A DNA stretch of 64,000 nucleotides from Sphaerisporangium rhizosphaerae (lineage in GTDB: Bacteria > Actinomycetota > Actinomycetes > Streptosporangiales > Streptosporangiaceae), in contig NZ_JBHTCG010000002.1 in NCBI RefSeq assembly GCF_042665155.1, positions 310,001-374,000 of the forward strand, given 5' to 3'. The notes under the pieces were generated by a model. The model was not told the origin of the DNA and ran no database searches. It worked only from the letters and a program-made list of their open reading frames with translations. Positions 44,325-51,233 of this stretch are shown one piece after another (the first letter of the stretch is position 1; every line of letters begins with the position of its first letter). Position numbers and translations under genes: made by a program.

Positions 44325-46007
44325 TCACGTGAGGTCCGCCTCCTCGGCGCGCTGCACCCAGTCGGCGAAGGTCTCCTCGTCGTTCCGCTGGCTCTGGTAG
44401 TTCTTCAGGACGCGCTCGATGTAGTCCGGCAGCTCGTCGGCGGTCGCCTTGAGTCCTCGGACCTTGCGCCCGAACCCGGGCTTGACGCCGAGCGACCCGC
44501 CGAGGTGGATCTGGAAGCCCTCCACCTGGTTGCCGCCGGCGTCGACGACGAGCTGGCCCTTCAAGCCGATGTCGGCCGTCTGGATGCGGGCGCAGGAGTT
44601 CGGGCAGCCGTTGACGTTGATCGTGAGCGGCTCGCCGAAATCGGGCAGGCGGTGCTCGAGCTCGTCGATGAGGTCCGAGGCCAGCCCCTTGGTCTCCACG
44701 ATGGCCAGCTTGCAGAACTCGATGCCGGTGCAGGCCATCGTCTGGCGGCGGAAGGTGCTCGGGTTGACCTGCAGGTCCGCGGCCTCCAGGTCGGCCACGA
44801 TGCCCTCGATCTTGTCCGGCGCGATGTCCAGGATGACCATCTTCTGCTCGACGGTGGTGCGGACGCGGGCCGAGCCGTACCGCTCGGCGATGTCGGCGAT
44901 CAGGTGCAGCTTGTCCCCGTCCAGCCGTCCCACCTTGGGCGCGAAGCCGACGTAGAAGTTGCCGTCCTTCTGCGGGTGCACGCCCACGTGGTCGCGCCGG
45001 CCACCGCGCGGCGTCTCGGGGGCGGGGCCGTCCGGCAGCGGGTAGCCGAGGTACTCCTTCTCCAGCACCTCGCGGAACCGCTCGACTCCCCAGTCGTTGA
45101 CCAGGAACTTGATGCGGGCGCGGTGACGGAGCCGGCGGTAGCCGTAGTCGCGGAAGATGCCGATCACCCCGGCCCACACCTCGTGGACCTGCTCGGGGCG
45201 GACGAAGGTGCCAAGGCGCTTGGCGAGCATCGGGTTGGTGGACAGGCCGCCGCCCACCCACAGGTCGAAGCCCCTGTCGCCCTGCTCGTCGACGACGCCC
45301 ACGAAGGCGATGTCGTTGATCTCGTGCACCGTGCAGTGGGCCGGGCAGCCGCTCATCGCCGACTTGAACTTGCGGGGCAGGTTCGAGAACGCCTTGTCAC
45401 CGATGTAGCGGGCGACGGTGTCGTCGATCTGTGGCGTCGCGTCGATCACCTCGCCGGCGTCGATGCCGGCCAGCGGGCAGCCGAGCATGACGCGCGGGGT
45501 GTCGCCGCAGGCCTCGGTGGTGGACAGCCCGACGGCCTCCAGGGCCTCCCAGATCGCCGGGACCGCCTCGACCTCGATCCAGTGGAGCTGGATGTTCTGC
45601 CGGTCGGTGACGTCGGCCGTGCCCCTGGCGTAGGTGTTGGCGATGTCGGCGATCGTGCGGAGCTGCTCGAGGCTCAGCTGGCCGCCGTCGATGCGGACGC
45701 GGAGCATGAAGTAGCGGTCGTCGAGCTCCTCGGGTTCGAGGATCGCCGTCTTGCCGCCGTCGATGCCCGGCTTGCGCTGGGTGTAGAGGCCGAACCAGCG
45801 GAACCGGCCGCGCAGGTCGGCGGGGTCGATGGAGTCGAAGCCCTGCTTGGAGTAGACGTCGATGATCCGCTGACGGACGTTCAGCCCGTCGTCGTTCTTC
45901 TTGTTCTCCTCGTTCTTGTTGAGCGGCTCGCGGTAACCGAGAGCCCATTGACCTTCACCACGCGGGCGCTTGTGGTGGCGGCTGGCAGGCCGGGGCGGGC
46001 TGGTCAT
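44325..46007 (-). CDS. sirA: Ferredoxin-dependent sulfite (nitrite/sulfite) reductase
   Basis: 560 residues. It reduces sulfite to sulfide with sirohaem and a 4Fe-4S cluster. Cluster ligands are in MACTGIEFCKLAIVETK and NVNGCPNSCAR; DVTDRQNIQLHWIEVEAVP and MSGCPAHCTVHEINDIAF are conserved sirohaem-binding regions. Its context with cysH and a CbiX/SirB-like chelatase identifies sulfite as substrate. ATG 46007 is preceded by AAAGGACGCC, which is itself complementary to an upstream leader segment. Expression is expected to respond to cysteine through the leader peptide at 46153-46236. Confidence 0.96.
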   Translation of the reverse strand: MTSPPRPASRHHKRPRGEGQWALGYREPLNKNEENKKNDDGLNVRQRIIDVYSKQGFDSIDPADLRGRFRWFGLYTQRKPGIDGGKTAILEPEELDDRYFMLRVRIDGGQLSLEQLRTIADIANTYARGTADVTDRQNIQLHWIEVEAVPAIWEALEAVGLSTTEACGDTPRVMLGCPLAGIDAGEVIDATPQIDDTVARYIGDKAFSNLPRKFKSAMSGCPAHCTVHEINDIAFVGVVDEQGDRGFDLWVGGGLSTNPMLAKRLGTFVRPEQVHEVWAGVIGIFRDYGYRRLRHRARIKFLVNDWGVERFREVLEKEYLGYPLPDGPAPETPRGGRRDHVGVHPQKDGNFYVGFAPKVGRLDGDKLHLIADIAERYGSARVRTTVEQKMVILDIAPDKIEGIVADLEAADLQVNPSTFRRQTMACTGIEFCKLAIVETKGLASDLIDELEHRLPDFGEPLTINVNGCPNSCARIQTADIGLKGQLVVDAGGNQVEGFQIHLGGSLGVKPGFGRKVRGLKATADELPDYIERVLKNYQSQRNDEETFADWVQRAEEADLT

Positions 46008-46110
46008 GGGGCGTCCTTTGCCGAGAATGGTCGTCGGATCGCACGGACGCTCGTGAGCAGGCCGCCTGACGTCTCATGATCTGAGACGTGAGCGCATGAA
46101 AAAGGACGCC
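46005..46110 (-). promoter_or_regulatory. sirA leader RNA that can mask the RBS
   Basis: On the minus strand, GGCGTCCTTT (46110-46101) is a perfect complement of AAAGGACGCC (46019-46010), which holds the sirA ribosome binding site 2 bp before its ATG. Between them is a perfect hairpin ACGTCTCA/TGAGACGT (plus 46069-46076 and 46082-46089). Pairing of the outer arms would block translation; ribosome stalling on the upstream Cys codons could free it. Confidence 0.75.
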
Positions 46111-46152
46111 TGTCACGGGCCCGAGCTGGCGAGAGTCAACAGGGGGCGACGG

Positions 46153-46236
46153 TCAACAAGCGTCACAACAGATGGCACTGCGGACACGCAGGAAATCGAC
46201 GTGACGTCGCACGACGAGAAGCGGGTCCGCTGGCAT
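46153..46236 (-). CDS. Cys-rich leader peptide of sulfate operon
   Basis: 27-residue frame from ATG 46236, ending RRHVDFLRVRSAICCDAC and stop; a GTG at 46212 gives a 19-residue version. Arg-Arg-His-Val-Asp followed by a Cys-containing end is the pattern of the actinobacterial family annotated as putative leader peptide upstream of sulfur genes. ATG 46236 lies 7 bp after the -10 box, so translation would be leaderless, as for cysteine-responsive leaders described in mycobacteria. Stalling at the Cys codons in cysteine shortage would relieve repression of sirA. Confidence 0.85.
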   Translation of the reverse strand: MPADPLLVVRRHVDFLRVRSAICCDAC

Positions 46237-46243
46237 GTCCCAA

Positions 46244-46272
46244 ACGATACCCGGCGTGTGGGCGATGTCCAA
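46244..46272 (-). promoter_or_regulatory. Promoter of sulfate assimilation operon
   Basis: Minus-strand TTGGAC (plus 46267-46272), 17-bp spacer, TATCGT (plus 46244-46249), then 7 bp to the leader ATG at 46236. Spacing fits a start of transcription at that ATG. Confidence 0.68.
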
Positions 46273-46368
46273 TATCGGGTCCACACTTTGGGATATGGTG
46301 CCCCTTTTGGCTGGGGTCTCCGTCCCCAGGTAGGGGTTGCCGCCCACCCCAGAAGGGGTGCCGGCCGC

Positions 46369-46520
46369 GATCACGCGGGGCCCCCATCGATCCCGGTCAC
46401 GCGAGGGTCCCCCTCGGCCCCGGTCATGCGAGAGCCCCCGTCGGTCCCGGTCACGCGAGGGTCCCCGTCGGTCTCGGTCACGCGAGGGTCCCCGTCGGCC
46501 GCGGTCACGCGAGGGCCCGC
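46369..46520. repeat. 27-bp tandem repeat
   Basis: Six units of 26-27 bp (core GGTCACGCGAGGGTCCCC) with the last one containing the stop codon of the MDMPI-like gene at 46505. There are no spacers of unique sequence, so it is a minisatellite. Confidence 0.9.
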
Positions 46521-47308
46521 GCCCGGCCGGGCGGGCGGCCGTCGCCGGGCGGGCCGGCGAACGCCTGGGCGACCGCCGTCCAGGCCCCGGCCGTGTCGCC
46601 GCGCACCTCCAGTGAGGTGTCGGCCAGGTCGCAGCGCTGGGTGACGAGCAGGCAGAAGTCCAGCACCGGGCCGCGCACCAGGTCGGCCGCATCCTCGGGA
46701 CCGCTGGTCCACGGCGTGCCGTCCGGCAGGGTCAGCTCCACCCGCACCGGGTCCCGCGGCGGCGCGAGGCCACGGACGGTGAAGCCGTACGGCATCGCGC
46801 GCACGCCGAGGGCGGCCACGTGCCGCAGCCGCGCCGTCGGCACCCGCGCGATGCCGAGCGCGTCGGCCACGTCCTGGCCGTGCGCCCAGGTCTCCATCAG
46901 CCGGGCGGTGACGAAGGACGCGGCGGACATGTCGGGCCCGTACCACGGCAGCCGCTCCTTGGCGTCGAGCTTCCCGAAGGCGTCGAGGCTGCGGGCGCGC
47001 GCCGCGCGGAACCAGGCGAGCACCTGGCCGGGCGACAGGCTGCGCGCCGCGACGGCGATCTCGTCCACCGCGGTGTCCCCGCGGGCCGTCAGGGCCGGCA
47101 GCGCGGCGCGGAAGCACTCGGGATCGGTGGCGGCCGTGGTCGCCGCGTCGTCGAACCACGCGAGGTGGCTGATCTGGTCGCGGACCGCCCAACCTTCGGC
47201 GGGGGTCGGCAGATCCCAGCCCGCCGGGTCCAGTGTCCGGATCATGGCCGTGAGCTCCGCGCCTTCCGCCCGGAGATCGGCCAGCAGCTCGGGCATGGAG
47301 ACGGCCAC
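46505..47308 (-). CDS. MDMPI-fold (TIGR03084-like) protein
   Basis: 267 residues of the DinB/maleylpyruvate-isomerase-like metal-binding fold. Metal His residues are probably in WAVRDQISHLAWFDDAA and LMETWAHGQDVADALG; a C-terminal domain (VELTLPDGTPWTSGP, DFCLLVTQRCDLADTSL) follows. Proteins of this type may use mycothiol, but the reaction is not known. GTG 47308 has GGAGGTG upstream; an ATG at 47296 starts a shorter version. Its 3' end runs into a 27-bp repeat array. Confidence 0.88.
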   Translation of the reverse strand: MAVSMPELLADLRAEGAELTAMIRTLDPAGWDLPTPAEGWAVRDQISHLAWFDDAATTAATDPECFRAALPALTARGDTAVDEIAVAARSLSPGQVLAWFRAARARSLDAFGKLDAKERLPWYGPDMSAASFVTARLMETWAHGQDVADALGIARVPTARLRHVAALGVRAMPYGFTVRGLAPPRDPVRVELTLPDGTPWTSGPEDAADLVRGPVLDFCLLVTQRCDLADTSLEVRGDTAGAWTAVAQAFAGPPGDGRPPGRARALA

Positions 47309-47377
47309 GGGCACCTCCGCTTCGCATGTGCTGGCGTCAGCGTAACCGAGTGTTGTTCTGGGAGGAACAGGAGGAGA

Positions 47378-47512
47378 ATGGGGCAGGTGATCTGCGAAGA
47401 GTGCAAAGATCACCGGCACGACGACTGCCGGGGCGGCTCCTGGTGCGACTGCCAGCACCGGCCCGCCGACGAGCCGCGCGAGAGCGTTCTCGTCTGGTCC
47501 CACACCAGCTAG
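47378..47512 (+). CDS. 44-residue Cys-rich protein
   Basis: Small gene with a strong GGAGGAACAGGAGGAG leader before ATG 47378. The protein begins MGQVICEECKDHRHDDCRGG and continues with WCDCQH, giving a CxxC and CxC pattern with several His, which suggests a small zinc site. Function unknown. It is divergent from the MDMPI-fold gene and convergent with the decayed tetR. Confidence 0.8.
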   Translation: MGQVICEECKDHRHDDCRGGSWCDCQHRPADEPRESVLVWSHTS

Positions 47513-48029
47513 CGCGTGACCTCGGTGCGCCGCGCGCCTTGACCGAGGAAGACGGCCAGCCCGTCGAGCAGCACGCGCAGCCCGAGCTCGAAGATCGCGT
47601 CGAGGTCGAGGTCGTACCCGCCCTCCGCGAAGGCGGCCATGAGCCTGGCGAAGGCCGGATGCCCGCCGCCAGCCGCGATGGACCCCATGGCGGGGCCGTG
47701 CAGATCCATCCACTCGTCCTCCGACAGCCCGGTGGCGGCCAGGGCGTGGGCCTCCCGCTCCAGGTGCACGGCCAGGCCCTGGACGTACCCGTAGAGCAGC
47801 ACCTGCAGGTCCAGCATGGTGGAGGCGGTCAGGTCGTGCTCTTCGAGCGCGCCGAGCATGTGCTCGCCGTGGGTGAGCAGGTTGGGCAGCGGCAGCGGCC
47901 TGGTGAGCGGGCTGAGCTAGGCCAGCCAGGGTGGCGGCGGTGCAGGCCCCACAGGGCGCGGCCGCTCTCCTCCAGCCGGGCCCGCCATCCCGCCGGGCGC
48001 TCGGGCGGGTAGGAGTGCTCCCCGAAGAC
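47509..48029 (-). pseudogene. TetR-family regulator, decayed
   Basis: Only the C-terminal ligand domain remains. From 48029 the frame reads FGEHSYPPERPAGW, RARLEESGRALWGLHRRHP, then a one-base deletion near 47930, an in-frame TAG where Gln is expected (WLA*LSPLTRPLPLPNLL), and then the intact end (ASTMLDLQVLLYGYVQGLAVH is summarised) to the stop at 47509. The helix-turn-helix region is gone. The break at about 48030 abuts the remains of a divergent FAD monooxygenase. Confidence 0.85.
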
Positions 48030-48147
48030 CGCGACGGCTGCTGGAGGCCATGGGAAGACGCCCGGCTTCTACTTCGACGCGATGGCGCAGATCCACGTGC
48101 CGTGCTGGTCGCGCGGGCGGGTGACCCTAGTGGGCGACGCGGGCTAC
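48030..48147 (+). pseudogene. FAD monooxygenase remnant, part 1
   Basis: The C-terminal FAD-domain of an aromatic-ring hydroxylase without its N-terminal ~270 residues. It reads RLLEAM, then after a one-base shift TPGFYFDAMAQIHVP and SRGRVTLVGDAGY (the GD motif that binds the FAD ribityl chain). The next codon should be Cys, but the TnpB element begins here at 48148. Continues at 49670. Confidence 0.85.
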
Positions 48148-48207
48148 CTGAATGCGGGCCAGTGCTCCGGCGTTCACACCGGGGGGAGGCCCACGCGGGA
48201 GTGCCCG

Positions 48208-48390
48208 CTAGGGTGCGGCCGTGCCCTGACCTTCCTGATGTTGCTGCTTGATCCGCCAGGCGCAGGGCACCAGGATGGCGAAAGGCCGACCGTTGCGTTC
48301 GACGATGGTGTGCTCACCGAAGTGGTGGGCGGCGTTGGCGCGGTCGCCGATGTGTTCACGGATCGCTCGGATTCGCCTACGTCCAGTCAC
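48208..48390 (-). CDS. Phd/YefM-like antitoxin in TnpB element
   Basis: 60 residues from GTG 48390: RAIREHIGDRANAAHHFGEH, then TIVERNGRPFAILVPCAW. The ERNGRPxAILVP stretch is the core of Phd/YefM antitoxins. It lies inside the element, divergent from tnpB with only 13 bp between the start codons. There is no toxin gene beside it. It may be a captured fragment or an active regulator of the tnpB promoter; the sequence alone cannot decide. Confidence 0.72.
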   Translation of the reverse strand: MTGRRRIRAIREHIGDRANAAHHFGEHTIVERNGRPFAILVPCAWRIKQQHQEGQGTAAP

Positions 48391-48403
48391 GGATCCGGTG
48401 ACA

Positions 48404-49621
48404 ATGATTGACGTGCGGCTTCGTTACCAATACCGGCTCTACCCGGACGCCGCCCAGCGTGAGGCGCTGGCGCGGGCGTTCGGGTGCGCGCGGGTGGTGT
48501 TCAACGACGGGCTGCGTATCAGGGCCGACGCCTACCAGGCGGGCGTGCCGTACATCTCCGACGGGGAGTTGTCCAGGCGGGTCATCACCCAGGCCAAGCA
48601 GACCCCCGAACGGGCCTGGCTGGGTGAGGTCTCAGCGGTCGTCCTTCAGCAGGCGCTGGCCGATCTGAATGCCGCTTACCGCAGCTTCTTCGCCTCGATG
48701 ACCGGCAAGCGGAAGGGAGCCAGGGTGGGCGCGCCCCGGTTCCGCTCCAAGAAGGACAACCGGCAGGCCGTCCGCTTCACCAGGAACGCCCGGTTCTCGA
48801 TCACGACAGGCGGCAGGCTGCGCCTGCCGAAGATCGGGGAGGTGCCGGTGCGGTGGTCGCGCCCCCTGCCGTCGGAGCCCAGCTCGGTCACGGTGGTCAA
48901 GGATGCGGCGGGCCGGTACTTCGCCTCCTTCGTCGTCGAGACCGGCGCCGGGACCGGCGAGGTGCCCTTGCCTGAGAGGGCCGCCGAGGTGGGCATCGAT
49001 CTGGGGTTGACGCACTTTGCGGTCACGTCCGACGGACGGAAGATCGGCAACCCTCGGTTTCTGCGCCGGGCGGCCAAGAAGCTCCGCGCAGCCCAGCAGG
49101 CCTTGTCCCGCAAGGCGAAGGGGTCGGCGAACAGGAAGAAGGCCGTTGTGAAGGTCGCCAGGGCGCATGCCCGGGTGGCCGACGCGCGCCGGGACTTCGC
49201 CCACAAGCTCTCTGCGAGCATCATCCGCGACAACCAAGCGGTGCACGTGGAGAACCTGTCGGTGAAGGGCCTGGCGCGCACGAGACTGGCCAAGAGCGTC
49301 CACGACGCGGGCTGGTCGCAGTTCGTCGCGATGCTGGAGTACAAGGCCGCCCGGCACGGACGGACCTTGGTCAAGATCGACCGGTGGTTCCCGTCGTCGA
49401 AGCTGTGCTCGGCGTGCGGGGCCGTCGTCGAGTCGATGCCGTTGAACGTCCGGTCGTGGATCTGTGCTTGTGGCGCGGTCCACGACCGAGATGTCAACGC
49501 GGCGATCAACATCCTGGCCGCCGGGCGGGCGGACAGGTTAAACGCCTGTGGAGACCAGGTAAGACCACCGCTCGCGGTGGCACAGGTCGACGAAACAGGA
49601 AGCCTCAGAGGTGCCGCATGA
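48404..49621 (+). CDS. tnpB: TnpB RNA-guided nuclease
   Basis: 405 residues and apparently intact. The N-terminal domain begins RYQYRLYPDAAQREALARAFG. The RuvC-like carboxylates are in VGIDLGLTHF (Asp about 198), VHVENLSVKGLA (Glu about 282) and HDRDVNAAINIL (Asp about 363); the zinc finger is SSKLCSACG with WICACG. Such proteins cut DNA guided by an RNA made from the element's right end and help it persist. The gene runs to 48 bp before the right end. ATG 48404 gives the usual start; the open frame upstream to 48248 is not family-like. Confidence 0.95.
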   Translation: MIDVRLRYQYRLYPDAAQREALARAFGCARVVFNDGLRIRADAYQAGVPYISDGELSRRVITQAKQTPERAWLGEVSAVVLQQALADLNAAYRSFFASMTGKRKGARVGAPRFRSKKDNRQAVRFTRNARFSITTGGRLRLPKIGEVPVRWSRPLPSEPSSVTVVKDAAGRYFASFVVETGAGTGEVPLPERAAEVGIDLGLTHFAVTSDGRKIGNPRFLRRAAKKLRAAQQALSRKAKGSANRKKAVVKVARAHARVADARRDFAHKLSASIIRDNQAVHVENLSVKGLARTRLAKSVHDAGWSQFVAMLEYKAARHGRTLVKIDRWFPSSKLCSACGAVVESMPLNVRSWICACGAVHDRDVNAAINILAAGRADRLNACGDQVRPPLAVAQVDETGSLRGAA

Positions 49622-49639
49622 CGCGGCGCGGGCTGGATT

Positions 49640-49658
49640 CCCGGCCTTCAGGGTCGGG
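49640..49658 (+). other. Right-end hairpin of TnpB element
   Basis: CCCGGCC (49640-49646) pairs with GGTCGGG (49652-49658) over a 5-nt loop, 11 bp before the element's end. It fits both the right-end recognition hairpin and the 3' stem of the guide RNA scaffold. Confidence 0.68.
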
Positions 49659-49669
49659 GAGCGCGTCAA

Positions 49670-49903
49670 TGCGCCTCGCCGTTGTCGGGCCAGGGCACCA
49701 GCCTCGCCCTGGTGGGCGCGTACGTCCTGGCGGCCGAACTCGCCGCGGCCGACGGCGACCACCGGCGGGCGTTCGCCCGGTACGAGCGGCGCATGCGCCC
49801 CTTCGCCGAGCGCAACCAGGCGCTGGCCACCGAGAACCCGGGCGGCCCCGCCTCCCAGGAGTCCGTCGACCTGGCCAAGAACGCCATCGCGCTGGACGGC
49901 TGA
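49670..49903 (+). pseudogene. FAD monooxygenase remnant, part 2
   Basis: Continues the interrupted gene: CASPLSGQGTSLALVGAYVL, then ELAAADGDHRRAFARYERRM and the end ESVDLAKNAIALDG. This is the usual C-terminus of FAD-dependent aromatic hydroxylases. With part 1 it gives about 115 residues of an original ~400. Confidence 0.87.
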
Positions 49904-50087
49904 TTTCCGCCGCGATCCGCCGGCCTCCGCGAGGGCTTGACCGGCCGTTGACCTGCGCTTTTGTCGCCGTTTCCGGAAATGCGCCGGATACCATTGAAGG
50001 TCGCCCATGCCGGGACAGATAGGACGGCACTTCACGGGGTAGACGCCACGCAAGGAGATCGTTACACGGTGGGGTCGTGGTAGGGCC

Positions 50088-51122
50088 ATGTTGCGAATAC
50101 CTTTGGATGCCATGACGTCCACCGGCGCTCCTGCCAGGTCGCCCGGTCCCTCCGGCCGCACGCCCCGCTGGAGGTTGGTCAGGTCCCGGGCCAAGCGGAA
50201 CGCCGCCGCCGGGCTCTCCGCCGTGCGCGGGTCCAAGACCTGGGGCAGTCTGCGCGAGACGCGCCTGTGGGCGCTGGTGCGCGCGACCACCGTGGCCGGG
50301 TTCAACTTCCGCGTCACCGGCCTGGCCGGGGAGGCGGCGTTCTTCGCCCTGCTGTCGCTGCCCCCGTTCGTCCTCGGGCTCATCGGCCTGCTCGGGCACA
50401 TGAGCGGCATCCTCGGCCCCGGCACCGTGGCCGAGACCCGCGGGTGGGTGCTGCGGCAGTCGCAGCTGCTGTTCACCGGCAACACCATCGAGCGCGTGGT
50501 GCGGCCGCTGCTGGACGACGTGCTGCGCGGCGGCCAGGTGTCGCTCATCTCCGTGGGCTTCCTGCTCGCGCTGTGGTCGGGCTCGCGCGCCCTGTTCGTC
50601 TACGTCGACCTGATCTCCATCGCCTACGGGCTCGGCGAGACCCGCGGCATCATCCGCACGCGCATCCTGTCCTTCGGCCTGTACCTGGCGGCGCTGCTCA
50701 TCGGCCTGCTCGTCATCCCCGTGCTGGTGGTCGGGCCGACGATCCTGTCGAACGCGCTGCCGCAGTACAGCGGCCTGGTGAGCGTGCTGTACTGGCCGGT
50801 GGTCACCATCGGGTCGGTGCTGGTGCTCACGCTGCTGTACCACGTGAGCGTGCCGGTGCGCACCCGCTGGTGGCGCGAGGTGCCCGGGGCGGTGCTGGCG
50901 CTGGTGATCTGGATCGCCTGCGCGGCGGTCCTGCGCGAGGTGCTGGCCGCGTGGTTCACGCCGCTGTCGATCTACGGTTCGCTGGCCGCGCCCATCGCCG
51001 TGCTGCTGTGGCTCTACATCACGGCGCTGGCGGTGCTCATCGGGGCCACGCTCAACGCCGAGGTCGACCGGTCGTGGCCGGGTGGCGGGCTCGGCAGAAA
51101 CGGCGAGTCCGCTATCGTCTAA
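50088..51122 (+). CDS. YihY/BrkB-family membrane protein
   Basis: 344 residues. A basic cytoplasmic N-terminus of about 65 residues is followed by six or so membrane segments with family motifs GLAGEAAFFALLSLPPFVLGLIG, GGQVSLISVGFLLALWSGSRAL, ARWWR-like TRWWREVPGAVLALVIW and SIYGSLAAPIAVLLWLYITALAVLIGATLNAE. Function of the family is not settled; it is not an RNase despite older names. ATG 50088 follows GTAGGG like the glyA start; ATG 50112 is the alternative. glyA with its riboswitch follows. Confidence 0.9.
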   Translation: MLRIPLDAMTSTGAPARSPGPSGRTPRWRLVRSRAKRNAAAGLSAVRGSKTWGSLRETRLWALVRATTVAGFNFRVTGLAGEAAFFALLSLPPFVLGLIGLLGHMSGILGPGTVAETRGWVLRQSQLLFTGNTIERVVRPLLDDVLRGGQVSLISVGFLLALWSGSRALFVYVDLISIAYGLGETRGIIRTRILSFGLYLAALLIGLLVIPVLVVGPTILSNALPQYSGLVSVLYWPVVTIGSVLVLTLLYHVSVPVRTRWWREVPGAVLALVIWIACAAVLREVLAAWFTPLSIYGSLAAPIAVLLWLYITALAVLIGATLNAEVDRSWPGGGLGRNGESAIV

Positions 51123-51123
51123 G

Positions 51124-51212
51124 CGTCGGAACGCGACGTGACCGGCGCGTCTGGGTGGGGGCTACCACCAGGGAGCGAAGAGGTCGGAGGCCGGGCGCCT
51201 GGGTCTCCGCCG
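51124..51212 (+). ncRNA. Probable ZTP (pfl) riboswitch
   Basis: Conserved blocks of the pfl/ZTP aptamer appear in order: CGTGACCGGCG (51137-51147), a hairpin GGTGG/CCACC (51154-51169), AGGGAGCG (51170-51177), and after a variable linker CGCCTGGG (51196-51203), which forms the pseudoknot. It ends about 25 nt before the glyA ribosome binding site. glyA is a known target of this riboswitch, which responds to ZTP/ZMP when one-carbon folate runs short. P1 pairing is not perfect in my reading. Confidence 0.76.
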
Positions 51213-51233
51213 GAGCCAACGAAGGGTAGGGCC

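Larger units (their letters stand above)
48148..49669 (+). mobile_element. TnpB-carrying IS200/IS605-like element
   Basis: A 1,522-bp insertion defined by the host gene: 48147 ends ...GGCTAC and 49670 resumes TGCGCCTCG, together rebuilding the motif GDAGY-CASPLSGQGTS. There is no target duplication, as expected for this family. The left end has an imperfect hairpin (GAATGC ... GCGTTC, about 48150-48175); the right end has CCCGGCC/GGTCGGG at 49640-49658 and ends in GTCAA. It carries tnpB but no TnpA transposase, so it is probably moved in trans. The right-end RNA would serve as omega RNA with the flanking monooxygenase sequence as guide. Confidence 0.88.

Noticed and set aside
46369..46520. 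Regular repeats that look like a CRISPR array
   Set aside because: Units of 26-27 bp follow each other directly with no unique spacers, and there are no cas genes. It is a minisatellite.
46371..47327. Long minus-strand open frame with neat 9-residue repeats at its end
   Set aside because: It is out of frame with the clear MDMPI-fold gene; the peptide repeats come only from the 27-bp DNA repeat.
48248..48403. N-terminal extension of TnpB
   Set aside because: The added residues do not fit the family, overlap the antitoxin frame, and the normal TnpB start lies at 48404.
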